Positions 1-8,081 of a stretch of DNA of 64,000 nt are shown here, in pieces; within the stretch, counting starts at the first letter, position 1; each line of letters begins with the position of its first letter. A program made the position numbers and the translations under genes. Location of the stretch: positions 892,001 through 956,000 of the forward strand of contig NZ_CP147404.1 in NCBI RefSeq assembly GCF_037201805.1. Direction: 5' to 3'. Under the pieces are notes generated by a model. It saw nothing but the letters and a program-made list of their open reading frames with translations, was not told where the DNA came from and searched no databases. This DNA is from Bacillus sp. FJAT-52991 (GTDB lineage Bacteria > Bacillota > Bacilli > Bacillales > Domibacillaceae).

Positions 1-2
1 AT

Positions 3-1202
3 CTTAAGAAGTTATCAAAAGAGAAAGCACAGGCGATTGCAAAAGTCTGTGATGAAATTTTAACCGGTCGATGGGACGAACATTTTCCACTCGTTGTGTG
101 GCAAACAGGAAGTGGCACACAGTCAAATATGAACGTGAATGAAGTGATTGCGAGAAGAGGGAATGAAATAGCTCGAAAGGAAGGGTGGATTCATCCGAAT
201 GATGATGTGAATATGTCGCAAAGTTCAAACGATACCTTTCCGACAGCGATGCATATTGCTGCTTATGCAGAGATCGAACAGCGTTTAAAACCTGCTCTGA
301 AGCAGTTAAGTCAAACGTTGAAGCAAAAAGAAGAGCAGTACATGGAAGTGATCAAAATTGGTCGGACGCACTTGCAAGATGCGACGCCTTTGACGTTAGG
401 ACAAGAAATTTCTGGATGGCGAACGATGTTGAAAAGAAGTGCCAAAATGCTTAAGCAATCACAGTCTTATTTACTAAATTTAGCGATTGGCGGGACAGCG
501 GTTGGAACAGGCATTAATGCAGATCCTTCCTTTGGGCAAAAAGTGGCAGAGCAACTGAGCAAGCAAACAGGCTTTTCATTTCAATCATCTAAAAATAAGT
601 TTCATGCGTTAACGAGTCATGATGAAATCGTTTATGTACATGGTGCATTAAAGGCACTTGCAGCCGATATGATGAAAGTGGCAAATGATGTTCGATGGCT
701 AGCAAGCGGGCCAAGAAGCGGAATTGGAGAAATTACGATCCCGGCAAATGAACCAGGCAGTTCGATTATGCCCGGAAAAGTCAATCCAACCCAAAGCGAA
801 GCGTTAACGATGATCGCCGCTCAAGTGTTTGGAAATGATGCAACGATCGGGTTTGCAGCGAGCCAAGGAAACTTTGAATTAAATGTGTTTAAACCTGTCA
901 TTATTTATAATATGCTTCAGTCTATTCGATTACTAGCGGACGGCATTCGCTCCTTTGATGAAAAGTGTATTCGAGGAATGGAAGCGAATGAGACAGTCAT
1001 TAAGGAGCTAATGGAGCGATCATTAATGTTAGTCACAGCGCTGAATCCGCATATTGGCTATGAAAAAGCAGCCGAGATTGCTAAGCTTGCTCACAGTAAA
1101 GGGTTAACATTAAAACAGGCAGCTATTGAAACAAGGCATTTGACAGCTGAACAATATGAAAAATGGGTTATTCCGATTGAAATGGTGCACTTGAACAAAT
1201 AA
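3..1202 (+). CDS. fumC: Class II fumarate hydratase, 3' part (5' end outside window)
   Basis: Fumarase interconverts fumarate and L-malate in the TCA cycle. The reading frame is open from base 3, so the true start lies upstream and about 399 codons are visible of a family that is usually about 460. The fumarase/aspartase superfamily signature [11 protein letters not shown] is present, as are the GSGTQSNMN and [16 protein letters not shown] blocks that form the shared active site. The C-terminal part ([16 protein letters not shown]) matches fumarases rather than aspartases or argininosuccinate lyases. Older Bacillus naming is citG. It is followed by a hairpin and converges on the SASP gene. 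Identification is secure; only the missing 5' end is uncertain. Confidence 0.95.
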   Translation, partial: LKKLSKEKAQAIAKVCDEILTGRWDEHFPLVVWQTGSGTQSNMNVNEVIARRGNEIARKEGWIHPNDDVNMSQSSNDTFPTAMHIAAYAEIEQRLKPALKQLSQTLKQKEEQYMEVIKIGRTHLQDATPLTLGQEISGWRTMLKRSAKMLKQSQSYLLNLAIGGTAVGTGINADPSFGQKVAEQLSKQTGFSFQSSKNKFHALTSHDEIVYVHGALKALAADMMKVANDVRWLASGPRSGIGEITIPANEPGSSIMPGKVNPTQSEALTMIAAQVFGNDATIGFAASQGNFELNVFKPVIIYNMLQSIRLLADGIRSFDEKCIRGMEANETVIKELMERSLMLVTALNPHIGYEKAAEIAKLAHSKGLTLKQAAIETRHLTAEQYEKWVIPIEMVHLNK

Positions 1203-1205
1203 GAT

Positions 1206-1231
1206 GAGCCCTTGAAAAGATTCAAGGGCTC
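1206..1231. terminator. Hairpin between convergent fumC and SASP genes
   Basis: An 11-bp perfect stem (GAGCCCTTGAA pairing with TTCAAGGGCTC) encloses an AAGA loop just after the fumC stop. There is no long T run on either side, so termination strength is uncertain, but position and symmetry suit a shared terminator. Confidence 0.6.
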
Positions 1232-1259
1232 TAGCCATAGATATGAAGTTGTAGAAAAA

Positions 1260-1475
1260 TTATGGTTGTTGGTAGCCGCCCATTTGTTGTTGAGCCATTG
1301 CTACTAGACGTTTAGTGATTTCTCCACCAACAGAACCATTAGAACGTGAAGTCGCATCCGGGCCAAGGTGTACGCCAAATTCAGAAGCAATTTCATACTT
1401 CATTTGATCGATTGCTTGTTGTGCTCCTGCAACTAGTAATTGGTTAGTGTTGTTGCTGCGATTTGCATTTGTCAT
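1260..1475 (-). CDS. Alpha/beta-type small acid-soluble spore protein
   Basis: SASPs of this type coat and protect DNA in the dormant spore and are degraded by the GPR protease at germination. The 71-residue product carries the family core: a GPR-cleavage-like block EIASEFGV followed by [22 protein letters not shown] split across the two helical segments, and a glutamine-rich tail. I chose the start at 1475 because an AGGAG lies nine bases upstream; an in-frame ATG at 1484 overlaps that Shine-Dalgarno and one at 1514 has none. The gene sits alone between fumC and a CsoR-family regulator. Expression by sigma-G in the forespore is expected for the family but not shown here. Confidence 0.93.
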   Translation of the reverse strand: MTNANRSNNTNQLLVAGAQQAIDQMKYEIASEFGVHLGPDATSRSNGSVGGEITKRLVAMAQQQMGGYQQP

Positions 1476-1749
1476 GTTTGTCATCTCCTGTTGTATGATT
1501 TTTGGTTGGGCCACTGGAATTGCACCAGTCCTTTTTTAAGAGGCCAGACTATCTGGTAAGCCCATTAATGTGAGTGGCTTGCTGCTTGTATTACTATTAT
1601 GTTTTCTTTTTAACGGTTTATTCATCAGTAGAACATGGTAATTTTTACCTTTGTTCATCCCGGTTAAAACAGCGTTTTTTTTAGCTCTATGCTATACTAT
1701 TGTTACAGAAACTAACGATTAAAGAGTATTTTGAACGAGGTGGAGAAAT

Positions 1750-2010
1750 ATGGATCATAATCGCGAGGTAACCAATAGACTGCGACGTATTGAAGGCCAA
1801 ATTCGTGGCGTGATTAAAATGATGGAAGAAGAAAAGCATTGTAAGGAAGTAGTTACTCAATTATCAGCTATCCGATCAGCAGTTGATCGCTCTATTGGAT
1901 TAATTGTTGCCAAAAATCTTGAAAGCTGTATTCGTGAAGCAAATGAAAAAGGTCAAAACGCAGAAGAAGCCATTCAAGAAGCGGTGAATATGATTGTTAA
2001 AAGCAGATAA
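1750..2010 (+). CDS. CsoR/RcnR/CstR-family repressor (DUF156), CstR-like ligands
   Basis: An 86-residue all-helical regulator of the CsoR superfamily, beginning with the typical block TNRLRRIEGQIRGVIKMMEE. Copper-sensing CsoR proteins coordinate Cu(I) with Cys-His-Cys. Here the corresponding positions read Cys31, Asn56 and Cys60, so the histidine ligand is missing but both cysteines remain. That pattern matches persulfide-sensing CstR-type proteins better than copper sensors, by known family typing. No copZ/copA and no sulfide-oxidation genes are next to it, so the target is unknown. The gene has a good ribosome binding site (GAGGTGGAG) and ends in a strong terminator, so it is probably monocistronic. 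Confidence 0.85.
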   Translation: MDHNREVTNRLRRIEGQIRGVIKMMEEEKHCKEVVTQLSAIRSAVDRSIGLIVAKNLESCIREANEKGQNAEEAIQEAVNMIVKSR

Positions 2011-2011
2011 G

Positions 2012-2078
2012 GCTGTCAAAAAGTTAGTGCCAGACACCAGTTTGAGGTGTCAGGCACTTATAGGACAGCTCTTTTTTA
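2012..2078 (+). terminator. Nested-stem terminator after the CsoR-family gene
   Basis: An outer GCTGTC/GACAGC stem encloses an inner stem (GTGCCAGACACC with GGTGTCAGGCAC, one mismatch), followed by TCTTTTTTATT. The T tract overlaps the stop codon of the convergent small gene. Confidence 0.85.
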
Positions 2079-2270
2079 TTCTCCAGGAGGCGTTTCGTCA
2101 ATGAACATATGTGTCTCTTCGATATTAGAAGTAATTTCGTCTTCTCTCATATGAACAGACCCTCCAGAAAGTCCTTCATTGATCATTCGATCGACATCTA
2201 AAAAGGCTTTCTCTTTTCCTTCAAAGTGAGTATCTGGAAGAAAGGAAAATTCCACATCTTTTTTCTTCAT
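2076..2270 (-). CDS. Small acidic hypothetical protein
   Basis: A 64-residue, highly acidic, soluble protein with no cysteine, signal peptide or membrane segment. I do not recognise the family. The start at 2270 is favoured by AAAGGAGG eight bases upstream; two more upstream ATG codons (2291 and 2303) lack one. The residues after the start (KKKDVEFSFLPDTHFEGKEK) look like a real protein rather than random coding, and the stop falls in the terminator of the convergent regulator gene. It is divergently placed from yheB. Function unknown. Confidence 0.65.
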   Translation of the reverse strand: MKKKDVEFSFLPDTHFEGKEKAFLDVDRMINEGLSGGSVHMREDEITSNIEETHMFIDETPPGE

Positions 2271-2424
2271 TAAAAAAACCTCCTTTACCATTAATTTGTG
2301 CATAACGAAGATTTTTTATTCAGTTATCTTGTAGTGGACAATATTTGCTAATATTCATTAAATAAATTTATAATGGAAGAGCCGATGTAATCGGTGATGA
2401 ACAGTTTGGCAGGTGAACAGGAAA

Positions 2425-3561
2425 ATGGATTTCTTTTGGTTAGTATTATTTATGGTTGTCATTGGAGCGGCAATTGGGGCAGTAACCAACTCCATTGCAA
2501 TTAGAATGCTGTTTCATCCTTATCGTCCGCTTTATATAGGGAAGTGGCAATTGCCATTTACGCCTGGATTAATTCCGAAAAGGCGAAGTGAGCTCGCAGA
2601 ACAGCTTGGAAAGACGGTAGCTGAATATTTATTAACGCCAGAAAGTATTGAGCGGAAGTTAAGCCACCCTGATTTTCAAAAGGACATCGTAGTACTTCTG
2701 CAACAGGAGGCAAAGCCATTTCTTTCTTCAGATAAGACGATCTCTGAAGTGTTAGAAAAGGTGCATTTCCATGAAGCAGAACAAAAAGCAGAGCAATGGG
2801 TGGAACAATGGATTGACAAGAAATACCGTACGATGAAAGATTTCTATCTCGATCAAACGGTTAAAGAATCCCTTCCTTTTGAATGGCTGGATAAAATGGA
2901 AGTGAAAATTCCTGAAATATCAGATTATATCATTTATAAAGGAATCGATTATTTCTCTAGTTTAGAAGGACGTCAACGAATCAAAAAAATGACGGATGAT
3001 TTTTTAGCAGAGTGGGGCAAGCTTGGAAGCATGATTCAAATGATTCTTGGCAACACCACGTTAGAAGACAAAATCCAGCCGGAAATACTAAAGTTTTTAA
3101 AAAGTCCGGGCACAAAAGAACTAATGGACACATTGCTAAAAAATGAGTGGGAAAAAATTCTCGATTGGAAATGGTCTTATGTCTTAACTCAATTTTCCGA
3201 TGAAAAAGCATTGGAGAAGGGAAAAGCTTTCGTTCTTCACCAGCTGAATCTCCATTCTTTATTTGAAAAATCGGTATCAGATTTGATGAAGCCCTTTGAG
3301 GAGAAAATCATTGATGATGTCATTCCAACTCTTGTCAAGAAAGGGGGCCATTTTGTCGCTACACGTATCCCGGTGATGATGGAAAAGCTTCATATTGCTG
3401 AGATTGTGCGTGAACAAGTAGAAACATTCTCGCTTGAGCGACTAGAAGAAATGGTGCTAGAAATTTCTAGACGAGAATTGAAAATGATCACTTTTCTTGG
3501 TGGATTACTAGGAGGAGCGATTGGATTGCTTCAAGGAGTGATTGTTGGACTATTTTCTTAA
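2425..3561 (+). CDS. yheB: DUF445 membrane protein YheB
   Basis: A DUF445-family protein of 378 residues with one N-terminal membrane segment (residues 1-22), a glycine/asparagine motif GAVTNSIAIRMLFHPY typical of the family, a long charged helical middle, and a glycine-rich C-terminal membrane helix. Both ends therefore anchor in the membrane with the bulk on one side. The biochemical role is unknown. I prefer ATG 2425, which has AGGTGA eight bases upstream; a GTG at 2413 in the same frame is possible. yheA follows 63 bp downstream in the same order as in B. subtilis, supporting the name. Confidence 0.9.
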   Translation: MDFFWLVLFMVVIGAAIGAVTNSIAIRMLFHPYRPLYIGKWQLPFTPGLIPKRRSELAEQLGKTVAEYLLTPESIERKLSHPDFQKDIVVLLQQEAKPFLSSDKTISEVLEKVHFHEAEQKAEQWVEQWIDKKYRTMKDFYLDQTVKESLPFEWLDKMEVKIPEISDYIIYKGIDYFSSLEGRQRIKKMTDDFLAEWGKLGSMIQMILGNTTLEDKIQPEILKFLKSPGTKELMDTLLKNEWEKILDWKWSYVLTQFSDEKALEKGKAFVLHQLNLHSLFEKSVSDLMKPFEEKIIDDVIPTLVKKGGHFVATRIPVMMEKLHIAEIVREQVETFSLERLEEMVLEISRRELKMITFLGGLLGGAIGLLQGVIVGLFS

Positions 3562-3624
3562 AGTCGAGCATAATTATGGTATAGTCTGTTAAAGAGAATT
3601 TACAAGATATGAGGAGGAACAGTG

Positions 3625-3978
3625 ATGGCAATCAATTTATATGATTTAGCTTATGAATTAGAAAAAGGTGTACGTCAAAGCCCAGAGTATATTCAGTTAA
3701 AACAATTATATGCAGAAGTAAATAACGATCCAGAAGCAAGTAAGGTGTTTTCGAATTTCCGGGACATTCAAATGAATTTGCAAGAAAAGCAGATGACAGG
3801 ACAAAATATTACGGAAGAAGAAGTACAACAGGCTCAACAAACCGTTATACTCGTTCAACAACATGAGAAAATTTCTAAGTTAATGGAAGCAGAGCAGCGC
3901 ATGAGCATGGTCATTGCGGATTTAAATAAAATTATTTTAAAGCCGCTTGAGGAAATGTACGGCCCCGTTGTTGACTAA
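3625..3978 (+). CDS. yheA: YlbF/YmcA-family protein YheA
   Basis: A 117-residue, cysteine-free, helical protein of the YlbF/YmcA (Com_YlbF) family. Paralogues YlbF and YmcA act with YaaT in RNA processing, competence and biofilm control; YheA itself has no established role. The N-terminal NLYDLAYELEKGVRQSPEY and the central FRDIQMNLQEKQMTGQ are family hallmarks. The start at ATG 3625 follows GAGGAGGAACAGTG and gives the length expected for YheA. It probably shares a transcript with yheB and ends in a canonical terminator. Confidence 0.92.
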   Translation: MAINLYDLAYELEKGVRQSPEYIQLKQLYAEVNNDPEASKVFSNFRDIQMNLQEKQMTGQNITEEEVQQAQQTVILVQQHEKISKLMEAEQRMSMVIADLNKIILKPLEEMYGPVVD

Positions 3979-3983
3979 GTGGA

Positions 3984-4017
3984 GAAGGACACTCAATTTG
4001 AGTGTTCTTTTTTTATT
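3984..4017 (+). terminator. Terminator after yheA
   Basis: Stem GGACACTC / GAGTGTTC around a short AATTT loop, followed by seven T residues. Confidence 0.88.
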
Positions 4018-4064
4018 TTGTTATTCATATTTTTAACTTAAGACAACACGAGGGGGGAACGAAG

Positions 4065-4928
4065 ATGGCTTATCGGTTACTAGCTATGAATGTACTTGGA
4101 GCTTTTTCACAAAATAAAGGGCGTGTGAGCAAAGCGACGAAAGAAGCAATTGAATACGCACACAAGAAGAAAGTGTCTATTCTATTGTTTTCCGAGCGAG
4201 AGTATGCATTTGTCAAAAGAATAGCGAAAGCATTACATTCAGAAAGTAGTCTTGTTACTCATAATGGTGCGTATGTTACTTCAAATCAACAAAAACCGAT
4301 GTATATTCAGAGAATTTCTGAAGATGATACATTTGATTTAATACAATTTCTTGAGTCATTTGACTGTCAAATTACTTTAGAGAATGAAAACTTTTCGGTG
4401 AGTAATAAAGGAAAGTTGCCAACAACGTTAGTGAAAAGAGCGATTTGGCAGCGAACACAAAAATTCCTGTACTCCCAATATTTTGTGAATTCGTTAGAAG
4501 AACATTTACTAGAAGAACGGATTTCGCCGCTGTCTATTCAAGGGGTATTTCATAACAGCGAAGAAAGAAATGAAGCATTACAAGCATTAAACAATATGTT
4601 TGATAATGTGCATTTTATTAGTAGAGATCGAAATAAGATCGAAATTGTAGCAGCAGGTGTCTCTAAATGGAATAGTATTGTGTATGTAGCCGAGCAGCTT
4701 GGAATTTCTAGGTCAGAAATTGCAGTGATTGGTATTAGTGAAGATGATAAAGAAGCTGTTCAGCAAGCAGGAATGGGCATTGCTCTGGGGAATGCCGATA
4801 CAAAAGTGAAGGAAGCTGCTGATTGGGTCACTAGAACCAATAAAGAAGAGGGCATTGCTTATGTCGTCAAGGAGCTTTTGAGACATCAGCGTAAAAACGC
4901 TATAGAAGAAATGAATAAAGTCGACTAA
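4065..4928 (+). CDS. yhaX: HAD-fold Cof-type protein (YhaX-like) lacking catalytic residues
   Basis: Length (287 aa) and layout match Cof-type HAD phosphatases such as YhaX: N-terminal beta strand, cap domain, and C-terminal block ending in GIALGNADTKVKEAADWVTRTN. However, motif I, normally DxDGT, reads NVLGA (residues 9-13), so both the nucleophile and the acid/base aspartate are gone. Motif IV, normally GDxxND, reads GISEDD (223-228), losing the first metal-binding aspartate. The motif III lysine (GVSK) survives. The frame is intact and well started (AGGGGGGAACGAAG then ATG 4065), so this looks like a maintained pseudophosphatase, not a decaying gene. Any binding role is unknown. Confidence 0.85.
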   Translation: MAYRLLAMNVLGAFSQNKGRVSKATKEAIEYAHKKKVSILLFSEREYAFVKRIAKALHSESSLVTHNGAYVTSNQQKPMYIQRISEDDTFDLIQFLESFDCQITLENENFSVSNKGKLPTTLVKRAIWQRTQKFLYSQYFVNSLEEHLLEERISPLSIQGVFHNSEERNEALQALNNMFDNVHFISRDRNKIEIVAAGVSKWNSIVYVAEQLGISRSEIAVIGISEDDKEAVQQAGMGIALGNADTKVKEAADWVTRTNKEEGIAYVVKELLRHQRKNAIEEMNKVD

Positions 4929-4955
4929 GCGGTAAGAAAAAGCCGCTTTTTTTTC
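4928..4955 (+). terminator. Terminator after yhaX-like gene
   Basis: AGCGG / CCGCT stem followed by eight T residues, starting at the stop codon. Confidence 0.85.
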
Positions 4956-5040
4956 ATGTTCAGCTGGCGATCCATTCTTCTTTCTAAAAAAAGAGCGGTT
5001 TTTCGGTAAAATGTTAATCGTAATAGCTAATCAGTCGCCA

Positions 5041-5383
5041 GTCCATACGTCGCTAAACAGCGCCTTCCACCTTTCTTTTTGTCCAGCTCCAGGCGCCAAC
5101 GACTAGTGGATTTCCCCGATCCTCCTTGCGATAAGTCAACATCGATTCACTAACGTTCATCGTGTTTCCTTTATCTTGTGCGGGTCGGTCCAGTCCATAC
5201 GTCGCTAAACGGCGCCTTCCGCTTTTCTTTTTGTCCAGCTCCAGGCGCCAACGACTAGTGGACTTCCCCGATCCTCCTTGCGATAAGTCAACATCGATTC
5301 ACTAACGTTCATCGTGTTTCCTTTATCTTGTGCGGGTCGGTCCAGTCCATACGTCGCTAAACGGCGCCTTCCGCTTTTCTATA
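5041..5383. repeat. 152-bp tandem repeat, about 2.3 units
   Basis: The sequence GTCCATACGTCGCTAAAC recurs at 5041, 5193 and 5345, exactly 152 bp apart, with near-identical units between. Each unit holds a module that can fold: GGCGCC-AACGAC (5092-5103) pairs with GTCGCT-AAAC-GGCGCC (5201-5216), around a TCGATTCACTAACG core. A diverged single copy is at about 21837-21980, so this belongs to a dispersed family. The 113 bp before it (4929-5040) holds only the yhaX terminator and unremarkable sequence with one AATCAGTCG motif. Nothing here looks coding. Confidence 0.92.
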
Positions 5384-5448
5384 CTTGACCTTGTTGTTTA
5401 GTTTTCAGTATGCTAGATGCAGCAAATTGTGTAGAAGGGTGATTGGAT

Positions 5449-6939
5449 TTGTTAATTAGTGTTAAAGGTTTAGATGATGAGCGGTATGAACGGCCATTGC
5501 GGCTGATTGCCAATTTGTTTTTTGAGGAAACAGAGATTGATATGGGTGGGGATGATGGTTCCCTTGAAGTGGTTTTTACCTTGACGGGAGAAACAGATGT
5601 GAAAGCTAAGGCTGTTTTAACTATAAAGGAAAGTGGGGAGCAATTTGTCGCTCACTATGAGAAACGAATCACTGCAGATCAGGAAAAAGAATATTTCAAG
5701 AGTTTGAAAAATGTTGTGTCACATGTGTATTTACATGTACTACATGAGTATACGGGAATCGTACAGAAATGGGGTATTTTAACGGGGATTCGTCCGACAA
5801 AGCTGCTGCATCGTCAAAATCAAGCAGGTGTCCCGACAGAGGTTGCTCATCGTCAATTACAAGAAAATTATTTAATGACAGCAGAGAAAACCGATTTAAT
5901 GCAGCGAATTTTAGAACGTCAACTAGCCATTGTTCCTGATTTATATGATTTAAAAAAAGAAGTAAGCATTTATATTGGGATTCCTTTTTGTCCAACGAAA
6001 TGTGCGTATTGTACGTTTCCTGCCTTTGCCATTCAAGGAAAGCAGGAGCGTGTGTCCTCTTTTTTAAGCGGGCTGCATTTTGAAATGGAAGCGATTGGTC
6101 GTTGGTTAAAAGAAAAGGGTGTACGCATCACAACCGTTTATTATGGAGGAGGTACACCGACGGCGATCACAGCAGAGGAAATGGATGAGTTGTATGAGCT
6201 CATGTATCAAGTGTTTCCTGATGTGGAGAAGATTCGTGAAATCACAGTCGAAGCCGGACGACCTGATACGATTACACAAGCGAAGCTAGATGTTTTAAAG
6301 AAGTGGAAGATCGATCGGATTAGTATTAATCCACAATCGTATACACAAGAAACGCTTAAAGCGATTGGGCGTCATCACACAGTCGAAGAAACGATTGATA
6401 AGTATCATTTAGCTAGAGAGAATGGCATGAATAATATCAATATGGACTTGATTATTGGTTTGCCGGGTGAAGGATGCGAAGAATTTAAACATTCGCTTGA
6501 CGAGACGGAAAAGTTGATGCCTGAGTCATTAACAGTTCATACGCTGTCATTCAAAAGAGCTTCTGAAATGACACAGAATAAAGAAAAGTATAAAGTGGCG
6601 GATCGCTCAGAAGTAGAACAAATGATGGGCATGGCAGAAAGATGGACAAAAGATCATGGCTATGTGCCATATTATTTATATCGCCAAAAAAATATTCTTG
6701 GAAATTTAGAAAATGTCGGCTATTGTATGCCGGGGCAAGAGAGCATTTACAATATTGTTATTATGGAAGAAGTTCAGACGATTATCGGCATTGGCTGTGG
6801 AGCTGCCAGTAAATTTATTGATCCGAACACGGGAAAAATTGAGCATTTTGCTAACCCGAAAGATCCGAAAACATATAACGAACGGTTTGAAGAATACACG
6901 AATAAAAAGATAGCCATTTTAAATGAATTATTCAAATAA
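5449..6939 (+). CDS. hemZ: HemZ, radical-SAM coproporphyrinogen III dehydrogenase-like protein
   Basis: A HemN/HemW-family radical SAM enzyme. The cluster motif CPTKCAYC puts Cys181, Cys185 and Cys188 around the [4Fe-4S], followed by the glycine-rich YYGGGTPT SAM-binding strand and the family block LIIGLPGEG. HemZ proteins are linked to oxygen-independent haem synthesis in Bacillus, although homologues of this family have sometimes turned out to be haem chaperones (HemW), so the exact activity is uncertain. I chose the TTG at 5449, six bases after GGGTGA; a TTG at 5443 is the alternative. It lies alone between a tandem repeat and an IS-like element that touches its stop codon. Confidence 0.9.
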   Translation: MLISVKGLDDERYERPLRLIANLFFEETEIDMGGDDGSLEVVFTLTGETDVKAKAVLTIKESGEQFVAHYEKRITADQEKEYFKSLKNVVSHVYLHVLHEYTGIVQKWGILTGIRPTKLLHRQNQAGVPTEVAHRQLQENYLMTAEKTDLMQRILERQLAIVPDLYDLKKEVSIYIGIPFCPTKCAYCTFPAFAIQGKQERVSSFLSGLHFEMEAIGRWLKEKGVRITTVYYGGGTPTAITAEEMDELYELMYQVFPDVEKIREITVEAGRPDTITQAKLDVLKKWKIDRISINPQSYTQETLKAIGRHHTVEETIDKYHLARENGMNNINMDLIIGLPGEGCEEFKHSLDETEKLMPESLTVHTLSFKRASEMTQNKEKYKVADRSEVEQMMGMAERWTKDHGYVPYYLYRQKNILGNLENVGYCMPGQESIYNIVIMEEVQTIIGIGCGAASKFIDPNTGKIEHFANPKDPKTYNERFEEYTNKKIAILNELFK

Positions 6940-7094
6940 AGCGAAATTTCAATCAGTGGGGGGTTTCTTCATCCCCCACTGATTGTTAGTTGAACGGATC
7001 GGGCGTTTACGGGCTGTTGATCCCTCACCTACATGCCTGTGCTTCTTCTGCCATGTTGAGGTGGGGATCTTACAGCCCGTTAATGCGGGATAAA
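6936..7094 (-). mobile_element. Small IS200/IS605-like non-autonomous element, copy A
   Basis: A 159-bp element bounded by ATAAA on both sides (6936-6940 and 7090-7094; TTTAT when read on the minus strand). Inside are a hairpin AATCAGTGGGGG/CCCCCACTGATT and a longer imperfect palindrome with arms GGGCTGT/ACAGCCC and CTCACCT/AGGTGGG. Copies occur at 15403, 18646 and 20777. The left ATAAA contains the TAA stop of hemZ. No transposase is encoded. Confidence 0.8.
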
Positions 7095-7104
7095 GTATAA
7101 CTTT

Positions 7105-7136
7105 ACCTTGCTTCTTTAAAGGAGCAAGGTTTTTAT
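7105..7136 (+). terminator. Terminator upstream of yhaR
   Basis: Eight-base-pair stem ACCTTGCT/AGCAAGGT followed by TTTT, beyond the IS-like element; probably the original hemZ terminator displaced by the insertion. Confidence 0.75.
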
Positions 7137-7220
7137 GTGTAAAAATTCTAAATTTTTAAAAAATAACTATGAATGACGCTTCATTTTTTGTATCCTTAAT
7201 AGGAGGAGGGGATTGTAAAT

Positions 7221-8006
7221 ATGGACAAATTTGAAACGGTTAAATGTGATATTAATGGGGGAGTCGCACGGATTACTTTGAGCCGTCCGCAGTCGATGAA
7301 TGCTTTAAATGTACAAATGATGGAGGAGTTACTTACTTGTTTGCAAGAAGTAAGCCGAGATAATCAGGTGAAGGTCGTTGTGTTATCAGGTAAGGGGGAT
7401 GCTTTTTCTTCAGGGGGCGATATTAAACAAATGCTCACTGGTTTAGATGAGCAACAGTTCTTCACAGTGATGGACGTGATTTCCGATTTAGTGACGACTT
7501 TATACAAAATGCCAAAAGTAACGATTGCAGCGATTCATGGGGCGGCCGCAGGATTAGGATTGAGCTTAGCACTGGCAGCTGATTATGTCATTTGTGGCGA
7601 TCAGACAAAGATTGCGATGAACTTCATTGGCATCGGATTGATCCCTGATGGAGCGGGCCATTTTATGATGGAAAGACGAGTAGGAGAAGTGAAAGCGAAG
7701 CAGCTCATTTGGGAAGGGAAAGTGATGAGTGGCTTAGAAGCAGAAGCCATTGGGTTGGTTGATCAAACAGCGGAAGAAAGCCAGTTGGCCGAAAAAGTGG
7801 ATCAATTAATCGGCTATATTAAGCAAAAGCCGCTGAAAGCGATGATTGCGACAAAGAAAATATATGCCGAGCTTCAAGAAGCCAAACTAATCCAATCATT
7901 GCAATTAGAAAAGCAAGCTCAGCTGAATATGAGACAAACGCAAGATCATCAAGAAGGGATTCAAGCCTTTATCGAGAAGCGTAAGCCGGTGTTTACAGGG
8001 CGTTAA
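7221..8006 (+). CDS. yhaR: Crotonase-superfamily enoyl-CoA hydratase/isomerase YhaR
   Basis: A 261-residue crotonase-fold protein acting on CoA thioesters. Oxyanion-hole segments are visible: SSGGDIKQM (about residues 63-71) and HGAAAGLGLSLALAADY (about 105-121). The two glutamates used by classical hydratases appear to be replaced (MNF in place of the PEI glutamate, and KQLIWEG in place of the second). Instead there is Asp143 in GLIPDGAG, the position used by PaaG-type isomerases and dehalogenases. It is therefore more likely an isomerase than a hydratase; substrate unknown. The start has AGGAGGAGGGG upstream. Monocistronic by its terminators. Confidence 0.87.
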   Translation: MDKFETVKCDINGGVARITLSRPQSMNALNVQMMEELLTCLQEVSRDNQVKVVVLSGKGDAFSSGGDIKQMLTGLDEQQFFTVMDVISDLVTTLYKMPKVTIAAIHGAAAGLGLSLALAADYVICGDQTKIAMNFIGIGLIPDGAGHFMMERRVGEVKAKQLIWEGKVMSGLEAEAIGLVDQTAEESQLAEKVDQLIGYIKQKPLKAMIATKKIYAELQEAKLIQSLQLEKQAQLNMRQTQDHQEGIQAFIEKRKPVFTGR

Positions 8007-8022
8007 CATGGAATAAAAAGCA

Positions 8023-8075
8023 TGAGGTGTCGAAAAAAGTCCTCACAAATAGACTTTCTCGACATCTTTTTCTTA
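8023..8075 (+). terminator. Terminator after yhaR
   Basis: Long stem pairing AGGTGTCGAAAAAAGTC with GACTTTCTCGACATCT, followed by a TTTTTCTT tract. Confidence 0.85.
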
Positions 8076-8081
8076 TTGAGT

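Noticed and set aside
1515-1749. A small gene in the SASP to CsoR gap
   Set aside because: No frame with a ribosome binding site; only promoter-like AT-rich sequence such as TATACT at 1693 without a matching -35 box.
5041-5383. CRISPR array
   Set aside because: Repeats are 152 bp with no unique spacers and no cas genes nearby; it is a plain tandem repeat.
6936-7094. Simple terminator pair for hemZ
   Set aside because: The same sequence with the same ends recurs at three other places, one in a divergent promoter region, so it is a dispersed element even if it may also terminate transcription.
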